From the NCBI GenBank assembly GCA_011037195.1, contig JAAEAF010014416.1, forward strand, positions 31,857-95,856: DNA of 64,000 nucleotides, read 5' to 3'. The notes below the pieces were generated by a model, which saw nothing but the letters and a program-made list of their open reading frames with translations, searched no databases and was not told where the DNA came from. Both the position numbers and the translations under genes were made by a program. Of the stretch, positions 55,849-64,000 are shown in pieces (the stretch's first letter is position 1; every line of letters starts with the position of its first letter). The DNA comes from Triatoma infestans (lineage: Eukaryota; Arthropoda; Insecta; Hemiptera; Reduviidae).

Positions 55849-56956
55849 GTATATAGGTACTTTTTTTTAAGTTAAAATAATGTATATATTAACATCTTTA
55901 ATGTTGATTAGTAATTTTTTACAGGGGTTCACCCTCAGCATCTTTGGAAAATAACCATAATGATCTACAATCAAAAGATATTTATTCCATTACAAATAGA
56001 AAACCACTTATTTTTGGTATTAAGAAAGGTAAGCAGTTAATGTTTAAAAACTGATTCATTAATATAAATTGATTATTTATTTATTAATTTATTTTTTAGC
56101 CTTGGATCCAGAAAGTTTGTCAAAATGGTTAGCGAATTTGTCATTTAACCAAAAAGAACACGAACTTCCAGTTTCCTCAAAAAGTGATTCAGAAAAAAAT
56201 TTTATACACATATCACAAACTGAATATCCACAAATATTTCATACACAGAAACGTAATGCATACGGTTCGAAAAATGTTTCTGACAATTACATTTTTTATC
56301 CGTTTAAAAATTTTAAAATAACATCATTAGATCTATTGCATCCAGAACTGATTAACATAAAATTACAGGATACATCAGTGAAACGAGAAAACGTTGGGGA
56401 AAGTGAATTAAAAAGTAGTCCAATAAAGAAGATAAAACCAGTAAATTTAAATCAAATACAAGTTAGAAAAATTTCTAAATATAATAAAAGCTATGGAAAA
56501 CAAATTAAACAAGAATCAAATAATGATACAATTGCTTCTATTACTGATTCACCAGATGCTGAATCGGAAAATTTAACACAATTATTTTTTAATAGAAACA
56601 GAATTAAGAATTTACGTAATGAAATGTTTAAAAAGTCAAGTATTGGATTCAATAAAGAGCAAGTATTTACAATTCCAAAGACTTTAAAATATTGTGAATC
56701 CTTTATTAATGACGAATCCTCAACTGCTTGCCATGCAGGAAATAATATAACGGATGTCCCAAATTCTGTTATTCCCACGGAAAGCCCATCAGTAGTAACA
56801 TCAACATCAGAAAGTGGTCTTATTATACAAAAGCAGAATAAAAAGTGGGTACCTTATATTACGGGCCCTTTGGATGCAAGACATTCGTTAAATCTGCAAA
56901 TAACATTAACGCTAACGGTAAATAACGATTCCTATAGTTTGATACCCTCACAATAG
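55742..56956 (+). CDS. unrecognised secreted protein, three exons
   Basis: Exons 55,742-55,848, 55,925-56,028 and 56,100-56,956 join in frame (phases 2 and 1) to 355 residues. The N-terminus MWPQIVFRIVLLTFICIGLS is a good signal peptide (short head, hydrophobic core), followed by a basic SKRHNKKYRWK stretch with a possible KR processing site. The rest is polar, rich in N, S, K and I: LDPESLSKWLANL, IFHTQKRNAYG, NRIKNLRNEMFKKSSIGF, then a proline/serine/threonine run and an ordered-looking end (KWVPYITGPLDARHSLNLQI). No cysteine framework or catalytic motif. An AATAAA follows at about 57,067. A second donor at 55,856 would change the frame and lose the ORF. Function unknown; secreted by inference. 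Confidence 0.72.
55925..56028 (+). CDS. secreted-protein exon 2
   Basis: 104 nt, reads GSPSASLENNHNDLQSKDIY and RKPLIFGIKK in the only frame that meets exon 3. Donor AAG/GTAAGC; a 71-bp intron follows. Confidence 0.65.
56100..56956 (+). CDS. secreted-protein exon 3
   Basis: Acceptor ATTTTTTAG; 285 codons including TAG. Long uninterrupted frame with biased but protein-like composition, unlike the surrounding low-complexity ORFs. Confidence 0.75.
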
Positions 56957-57734
56957 AAAAGAAAAATCAATGTCAGCCTACATACAAAATAATAGAATAT
57001 TAAAAGTGAACATGTCTCTTAATATGTATATAAAGAATCTATCATATTACTTTCTTTTTTTAAGCAATAAATATTTTATTCCATTCCTAAATTGCAATAA
57101 TTCTAAATTAACAACATATATATGGCTAAACTTTTGCATTATGGTCGTTTAAGCGCGGGAAACTAGAACGGCGATCCACTTATTTTCGACTTTGACCGGC
57201 TGTTTTTTTTGCGGGGGTCTTCGGGGGAACGAGGGGCGAAATCCCTCGTAAAAGAGATTACTGAAGGTCCGTAAAATATTAAAAATGTATTTATAAGCAG
57301 TTCTCGCTACATACTATACACTACACTAGAAGAGACATCACCATGAGTACATTTTTATCCAAGATACAACTATTTTTACGCTATTTGGTAAAACATAACA
57401 TACCAGAGGTAATTAAGACCCCTCAATAACTTCTTACATTTCTTCTACCGCTGTAAGAAATGTTGTCAAATTTACAGAATTCAAACCTGTGCGTCTAGTT
57501 GTATCAAGTTAAAGAAAATTGTTAGTGTTGTGTTAAGAAATTGCTTAGCTCAGTACGGGGTCTGCTCACTAGAGTGAGACAAGGTTAAAGGAAACAGGGT
57601 AACCGTAAATAAAGTGAAGGTTTTAATGAGAAAAAAGTAAGAATATTTTTGTGCTGTTTTAATAACGATCTGTTTTACTTTAATAAAGGAAAGTACATTT
57701 TGAATAAGCTGCGTTATTAAACTAATTCAAGCCT
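56957..57734. other. 3' UTR, then possible 5' LTR region of BEL/Pao
   Basis: The poly(A) signal of the preceding gene lies near 57,067. From about 57,160 the composition changes (GCGGGGGTCTTCGGGGGAAC). An AATAAAGG near 57,685 could belong to a retrotransposon LTR, but I cannot pair it with a right-hand LTR. Confidence 0.35.
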
Positions 57735-57935
57735 CATTTGTTCCTGAAGCAGTTCCTAATATATTTAGGTAATATAAAATAGTGGCATCCCTAAAAGTGG
57801 GGAACTAAGGATAATGAGTGCTATAGAATTAAAAGCAATAAAAGCTGAGAATTAGTGTAGGGAAGTCAGTGGAGAAGATTATTTACCACCTTGGCGAATT
57901 AATTGGAAGGAAAGCGGTCAATAGATTAACCGAAT

Positions 57936-59120
57936 TTGGAAGCAGGATACAAACAATTGGAAGTAAGAGCGAATTATTTTGACCTAGACCAAAAGATAAG
58001 AAGCATGTTATTTCTTGAAGCTAATATTACTGAAAAGGAGTTAGGTGATGAATTGGATACTGAAATGACATACAATGATAGGTGGGCAGAAATAAGTACA
58101 AAATATAGTCAGCTAGTAGTCGCTCAGTTAAGAGTCCTTCAGAAGATGGGTGGTCAACTAGTTCTAGAAATAGGAAATGTTTACGACTCCCAAAATACAG
58201 TTAAAGCAGTTTACTGAGGAGGTAAAGGAATTGATTGGATTCTGGTCTCAGTTTAGAAGTATTCATGAAGATAATGAGCTGAGACCAGAAGATAAATTTC
58301 TGTATCTTATTGATAGATCTCTTATCCTATTTCAGCACCCTCCACTAAGGAAGGTTCGAAGGCTAGAAAATTTATTGAAAGATTACCAACTTCGGCCGAA
58401 AATTATACAGTAGCTGTAGACAGGTTTAAAAGAAAGTTTGGTAGAGAAGAGTTATTAAAAGCAATTTACATTAGAGATTTACTCAAGTTAGGTCTACAAC
58501 ACGCAACAAAAATAGATGCATGTAATATTAGTGACCTTTTTGATCAATTAGAAAGTCAATTAAAGGCGTTAAAAACACTTGGTGTAAAGAAAAATATTCT
58601 TTTATTCTTTATCCATTAGCAGAGTCAGCTTTACCGGAAGAAATGTTCCAAGTTTGGAAGAGGAAGAGAAGAACGGAGGAAGGAATATAGACTATGAAGA
58701 ATATAGAAGATGAAGCAGAAAAATATAACCCATTAGAAAGACTTTTGACTTTTCTAAAAGAGGAGGTAGAAAGTGAAGAAAGGTTAGCTTTAAGCGTACT
58801 AGTTTTACGAAAAGGGAAATTGAAAGCCAAGGTACTTCCAAAGGTCAGAGAACACCCTCAGCGGCAGCCTTGATTTCTGTGGCAGCTACAGCCTGTGTAT
58901 TTTGTAACAAATCTTCACACAGAGCATATGATTGTTTTAAAGCAAAGGGGCTTACGGTGTCACAGAGAAGGGATAAATTAGCACGAAGCCCTGCTTTCAA
59001 TGCTTGAAATCTGGCCATCCTTCCCGTAGGTGTAGAACCTATGTAAAGTGTTTTATTTGTAATAAGAGACATTTGTCAGTGATATGTCCAGAATTCCAAG
59101 GAAGTGAAAAGACTACAGAT
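57936..59120 (+). pseudogene. BEL/Pao gag with zinc knuckles
   Basis: Frames 57,936-58,217 (coiled helices) and 58,177-58,620 give LPKIQLKQFT-like sequence, FWSQFRSIHEDNELRPEDKF, then DRFKRKFGREELL and LLKLGLQ: the conserved DUF1759 region of Pao gag. Around 58,880-59,100, CVFCNKSSHRAYDC and CFICNKRHLSVICPEF are knuckle-type zinc motifs. At least four frame changes. Confidence 0.85.
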
Positions 59121-59189
59121 AAAAGGAAAGTTCCGGAGGACGAGAAAAGGATACCTGCTTCATCTGGTACGTTCTTTGCGCAGAGCAAT

Positions 59190-59520
59190 TCTGCAGGAGT
59201 TACACTACTCCAGACATTGAGTGTCAAAGTTAGAGGACCAGGAAGAGAACTAATTTTAAAGCACTCATAGACTCGGGTTCTCAGAAATCCTACATCAAAA
59301 AAGATTGTGCTCAGAAATTAAAACTACTAAAAGAAAGAGAAGATATTTTCTCGCACAGCCTTTTTGGAGGTGTAGAAACAAAACAAGTCGTGCATAACGT
59401 TTACAAAGTCAGACTAGAGAATTTGACCGTGGCTTCTCATGCGAAGTGCAGGTTTTAGATAATGTTAAAATTTATGGTGATGTCCCGGAAGTTGTAAGAC
59501 AGAAAATGTTTAGAGATGCT
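59190..59520 (+). pseudogene. BEL/Pao aspartic protease remnant
   Basis: Reads LQTLSVKVRGPGRELILK, then in another frame LIDSGSQKSYI (the D-S-G triad of retroviral-type aspartic proteases) and HSLFGGVETK. Confidence 0.75.
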
Positions 59521-61090
59521 GAAGAAGAAGAGAATACAATTGAGTGATAGTGGGGGAGGAAATCGGGAGGTGGTATTGTTATTAGGAGCAGATGTCATGG
59601 GACAGATTCTGACAGGAAAATTAGAGCCCATTGATGGAAATTTGTTTTGCAGTCGATCTAGGCTCGGCTGGACAGTCATGGGACTAACCAAGACAAGCTC
59701 CCACACTACTCTTGCCAACTTGTTTAATGGAGAGACGCTGGCGGATTTGTGGAGATTAGCAGTTTTGGGTATTAGGGATCCAGCAGTAATCAAAACGCAG
59801 AAACTTCAAGAAGTGGAAGCATTACAACATTTTGAAAAAAGTGTTAGACGCGACGAAAAGGGGAAGTATGAAGTAGAATTGCCATGGATTGAAGGACACC
59901 CACCACTGGGAAATAATAAAGCTTTAGCGGAGAAGCGTTTAATGTCGCTGTCTAAAAGGTTGAAGGCGACAAGCAATTTTGAGAACTACCAACGTGTTTT
60001 GGAGGACAGGGAAAGGTCAGGTATTATTGAGATAGTTAACGGTAACGAATATGGACATTACTTGCCGCATCACGCCATTATAAAGCATAACAGTGTGACT
60101 ACGAAAATAAGACCTGTATTCGATGCATCAGCAAGAGATTCCGAAGGTAATAGTTTGAACTCTTGTCTGTTTAAAGGCAATAATTTTATAGAACTAATTC
60201 CTACAATGATAATGAGATTTAGACAACATGAAATTGTAGTATATGCAGACATCGAAAAGGCGTTTCTGCAAATTGTTCTCGCAGAAAAAAATAGATCATT
60301 TTGAAGTTTCTTTGGTGGGAGAATTATGAAGAAGGACTCATCAAGGTATATCGTCATAGAAGAGTAGTTTTTGGCATAAAATGTAGTCCGTTTCTTCTGG
60401 GTGCGGTTACACAGAAACATTTAAGGGAAGCACCGTTAGAACAGCAGGAAGTAGCGAGGAAACTAGAGGACTCCTTCTTAACTAGAGGCAACCTCGTTAT
60501 AAGCGTGAAAAATAGGGGGGAACTGGAAGAGTTGATGAAACAAGGCTAAATAACTTATGGCAAGTGGAGGTTTCAATTTGAGAGAATGGCACTTTTCTGA
60601 AAGAGGTGCAGCCGAGGAAGTACCTGTTTTAGGATTGATGTGGGACAAGAGCCTAAACGAGAACCTATGATGTTCTTTCTCGATGGATATTGACACTTCA
60701 AAGCTTACTGAAGTGAAATATCCACTTCAGAAAAGAATATTGTTAGCAGTTTCACTGCGAGTTTTTGATCCCGTAGGACATACCTGTCCGGCCACGGTTG
60801 CTCCGAAATTATTGCTGCAGGAGACATGGAAGTTGAAGCTAGTCTGGGATCAGGAGTTGCCGCAGAATATCAGCGAAAGATTTTGGGCCTGGTTAAAGGG
60901 AGCAGAATATTTGCAGCTGTGTAGAATACCTAGAAAGCTCAGTCCGTCAGATGCTTGCAGTGAGTCCAAGAGTGTCCATGTTTTTGCAGATGCAAGTGCA
61001 GTAGCATTTGCGGCATGTGTTTTTCTGCGAAGCGAGATTGAAGGAGATGTCGTCATACAGTTGTGGTCGCCAAATCAAGAATAGCGCCGT
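59520..61090 (+). pseudogene. BEL/Pao reverse transcriptase and RNase H region
   Basis: From 59,520: LLGADVMGQILTGK, LFCSRSRLGWTVMG, LPHHAIIKHNSVTTKIRPVF (RT fingers), VVYADIEKAFLQIVL (first catalytic aspartate), FGIKCSPFLLGAV. The YVDD core appears lost near 60,480-60,560, where the frame breaks. From 60,683: LTEVKYPLQKRILLAVSLRVFDPVG and VHVFADASAVAFAACVFLRS, the Peptidase_A17/RNase H-like region typical of Pao. Confidence 0.88.
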
Positions 61091-62837
61091 TAAAAGAGAT
61101 TACGATTCCGCGCCTGGAAATTAATGGGTGCCGTGATCGCCACCGGATTGTACTCCACAGTGAAACAAACACTGAAATTGCACGATGTACCAGTGTTTTT
61201 TGGTCTGATTCCTCAGTTATACTGGCTTGGATAAAAGTGGAGGGACATGGAATGTCTTTGTTTCTAATAGGGTAAAAGAGATACGAGAACATAGTAATCC
61301 GAGTGATTGGCGACATATCCCTGGAATATACAATCCGGCTGACCTACCATCAAGAGGTTGCAGTCCCATAATGTTATTGGATTCTCAATGGTGGCAGGGA
61401 CAGAGTGGTTGAAGAGACCACCGGATGAATGACCAGAAGCGGAAGTGGTATCATCGGGAGTTGAAATAGATTGGGAGAGAAGAAAGACTTTAGCCACGTC
61501 GACATCGATGGAGAAACATGATTTTACCCAGCAACTTTTATACTTTTCGAATTATATAAAAACAGTAAGAATGGTGGGTTGGATGCTGCGATTCGCCCAC
61601 AACTCAGGAAAGGAGGGAGCGCGACTCAACGGTAATCTATCTTATGAAGAGTACCGGGAGGCCGAATTACGATTATGGAAGGTTGTGCAGAGTTATATAT
61701 TTGATGAGTCAGAATTTCAAGAATCTTCAGAAGTTGCAAGATGATAGGGGTATTTGGAGAGTGAAAAGTAGACTTACTCTTTCTGAAGAATTAGATGGTT
61801 TCAAATATCCTTTAGTGTATTTAAACATCCTTTGGTGGATAAACTAATGTAGACAGAACATGTGTCTAGAAAGCACGTTGGCTTGAATATTCTCATGACG
61901 CTTTTGCGAGAAAAATTTTTGGATCATTAAAGCGCGAAAGACGGTGAAGAGAATTATTAAGAATAGAGAATTAATAAGACGGTGTATAATCTGCCGGAAA
62001 GTAAATGCTAAAGCTCTGGAGGTACCAAATTCACCATTACCTGTAGACCGAATACCTGCACGGCTACGTTTGAAATTACAGGGGTAGATTTGGCCGGTCT
62101 ACTATTTTTGAAAAACCAAGAGAAGTGTTGGATTGTTTTGTTCACATGTGCAGTTTACAGAGCAGTACACTTAGAAATTGTGCGGACATTGTCAAGAGAA
62201 GATTTCATTTCAGTATTGAGAAGGTTTGTTGCCAGAAGGGGACGAGTGTCCACCATTTACTCAGATAGTGGCACGAATTTTAGAGGCGCTTATAATGCGC
62301 TACTCAAATTAGATTGGAAGAAGATTCATACCTTCACCACTACGAAGAGGATAACATGGAAGTAGCCCACCGACAGCAGCATGGTGGGGCGGATGGTGGG
62401 AGCGGTTGGTCAGATCCATCAAAGAATTATTGAAGAAGCATGTGGGGAATGCGGTAGTGACCTATGAAGAGTTGAACACCCTACTGTGAAGCTTTGATCA
62501 ATAATCGCCCACATACATATATTACGGAGGATTCTATGGACCTACGCCGTTGACACCAGCTTATTTTCTGCAGGGCTTGCCTAATAATGATGTTCCCGAT
62601 TTGGATCGAATAGATGGAACTAGTCTGCGCAAAAGGCTAAGGTATATTCAAATCCTAAGAGAATGCCTCAAGAGAAGATTTCGAGAAGAATATCTCTCAC
62701 TCTTAATTCAGAAGGGAAGAAGACAGCCAAAGAACTTGAAAGTGGGAGGTCTAGTGCTAGTAGAAAAGGAGAATTCCAGAAGAATGAACTGGCGGCTGGC
62801 CGTAGTGGAAGAGACAATACCAGGCATTTGTTCCTGA
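61063..62837 (+). pseudogene. BEL/Pao connection and integrase region
   Basis: Fragments: RIAPLKEITIPRLE, WRHIPGIYNPADLPSRGCSP, then a zinc-binding part (RRCIICRKVNAKA) and the catalytic core with ITGVDLAG (first D) and YSDSGTNFRGAY (second D). The third residue lies in a broken stretch near 62,400. Ends with LRKRLRYIQILRECLKRRF and a VLVEKEN..RMNWRLAVVEE tail. Numerous indels. Confidence 0.87.
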
Positions 62838-63061
62838 AGCAGTTCTTAATATATTTAGGTAATATAAAAGCTAGATTGAATATATGGATGGGTTGAATAT
62901 GTGTTGTACATCTAAAATTGTTAGTGCTGTTTTAAAAAAATCTGATGAATCTGATTTTACCCCATTTATAAAATAAAATGACAAATTTTACAATTTATTC
63001 CTAACATAAATAGTTGTTGTCATGGTGAAGGTGGAGGGGAAATAATAACCTACCTACAAAC

Positions 63062-63177
63062 CTTGATAGCTGGAGAAGAGATTATATTGTAGCTCAATAG
63101 AGCGCACCAATAACGCTGAATCAACTGCATATTTTCATAACGATTGAAATTTAACGCCACAAATTCCGCATAACTAT
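63062..63177 (-). CDS. orphan minus-strand exon
   Basis: 116 nt bounded by TGAATGTAG and AAG/GTTTGT, entry phase 1, exit phase 0. Reads SYAEFVALNFNRYENMQLIQ, then RYWCALLSYNIISSPAIK. Composition is protein-like in an AT-rich setting. The upstream part of any gene would lie beyond the right edge. No downstream partner exon found before the BEL element. Not recognised. Confidence 0.4.
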
Positions 63178-63205
63178 CTACATTCAATTTTTTTGGTAAA
63201 ATAAT

Positions 63206-63960
63206 AATAAAAAAAAAAAAAAATCTGGTGTGGAACACTCACACAACTTTCTCTCACTCCAGTTCTCAAAATTGTAATTGACAAACTTTATAGTTAGCGA
63301 TAGTGTGTTCTTAAGTTATTTTATCTATTTATTTTTCTACTTTTTTGTTTATTGTTTTTTATTTTCCTTATTAATACTGTTCACGGTTCACAATAATTGA
63401 TCGAAAATCAACCTCCGGAAGACGGATAACTTATCCATGCCGTACATACTTGTTTTTTTACTTTCTCTTACTCCTAGTAAGGAAGTATTGTAATCGTGTC
63501 AAATTTTCGATATCGAGTTTTCACCGGAAATATCCATTTTGAGGTCCCCTGAGTCCAAAAAAGTGGTTTTTAGCAAATGGTCTGTGTGTGTGTGTGTCCG
63601 TGTGTGTGTGTGTATGTATGTATGTGAACAGCATAGCTCAAAAACGAAAAATCGTAGAAAGTTGAAATTTGATATTCCGTTTAGAGGTCACCATGGGATC
63701 TGAGTGTACGTTATCTGTAAAAATTCCTCAACCGGAAGTACCACTTTACTAGTTGGATTTTTTACTTTTTTGCGATTTTCTCAAAAATCGCTCCGACGAT
63801 TTTCTTTAAACTTTAAACATCAACCACACATACAAAGAGCTACAACTTTTATTAGAAACATTTCTCCGGGAAAATGCACTGAAGGGCACTTTGGGGGAGG
63901 GGTGGGGTTAGGTTTTCATCTAAAGTGCTATTTCAGTTTATTAGACAATTCTGCCATCTA
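63206..63960 (+). repeat. fullest copy of the (TG)n interspersed repeat family
   Basis: Begins with AAAATCTGGTGTGGAACACT and ACACAACTTTCTCTCACTCC, then from 63,463 TCTTACTCCTAGTAAGGAAG, GAGGTCCCCTGAGTCC, GTGGTTTTTAGCAAATGGTC and a TG tract (63,583-63,620). AAAAATCGTAGAAAGTTGAA, GGAAGTACCACTTTACTAG and ATTTCTCCGGGAAAATGCAC follow. Pieces recur at 2.2, 7.9, 28.4, 34.5-36.3, 37.8 and 53.6 kb. No ORF with a motif. Confidence 0.7.
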
Positions 63961-64000
63961 AATAATATTAATTAGAATTAAACATGTTGTTGAAATTCCG

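Larger units (their letters stand above)
57735..62869 (+). mobile_element. BEL/Pao-type LTR retrotransposon, degraded
   Basis: The order gag (DUF1759-like), CCHC knuckles, aspartic protease, reverse transcriptase, Pao-specific RNase H region and integrase is that of BEL/Pao elements. A 45-bp direct repeat (CATTTGTTCCTGAAGCAGTT to TAATATAAAA) with one mismatch bounds the coding part at 57,735-57,779 and 62,825-62,869. It is the only LTR remnant I can see. TGGCATCCC after the left copy may be a primer site. Many frameshifts. Confidence 0.85.

Overview
The window is AT-rich nuclear DNA from an animal, most likely an insect. Genes are split by long introns, and the sequence is crowded with decayed copies of the transposon superfamilies usual in insect genomes (piggyBac, mariner, Tc1, Harbinger, gypsy, BEL/Pao, several non-LTR clades and tRNA-derived SINEs). 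I cannot name the species. A hemipteran-like insect is only a guess. Nothing looks bacterial or viral.

Layout. 1-9.3 kb is transposon debris: the 3' part of a piggyBac copy with a TTAA-flanked end, a mariner fragment, a nearly full-length non-LTR retrotransposon (ORF1 plus endonuclease/reverse transcriptase ORF2, 3.28-7.46 kb), and the RNase H end of a second LINE on the minus strand. 9.3-19.3 kb is mostly non-coding, with one foldback element, a mariner pseudogene and one orphan exon-like ORF near 12.6 kb.

19.3-53.0 kb is one minus-strand gene. I could reconstruct it exon by exon: 18 coding exons, all phases consistent, 3,174 nt, 1,057 residues. It is an orthologue of INPP5F/Sac2, a Sac-domain inositol phosphatase with the CX5RT active site (C464) followed by an hSac2 domain. 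Its introns hold most of the interesting structure: a gypsy element inside a Tc1-like transposon (19.94-24.13 kb), a mariner inside an interspersed repeat (34.8-36.0 kb), several SINEs, two unassigned but phase-matched exons near 37 kb, and a 6.3-kb near-perfect palindromic element (41,173-47,458). The palindrome has arms of more than 2.2 kb, a 766-bp centre and an apparent target duplication. Its right arm carries a 0.9-kb Harbinger-derived insertion.

53.0-57.1 kb holds a divergently placed three-exon plus-strand gene for an apparently secreted protein that I do not recognise, plus a 5'-truncated LINE. 57.7-62.9 kb is a frameshifted BEL/Pao retrotransposon. The last kilobase holds an orphan minus-strand exon and a repeat copy with a (TG)n core.

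Only two host genes are well supported: INPP5F, and the secreted-protein gene whose start lies about 2.7 kb from it in the opposite direction. The rest is mobile-element history. Nesting gives relative order in places: Tc1 before gypsy; interspersed repeat before mariner; palindrome before Harbinger relic; foldback before palindrome and SINE.
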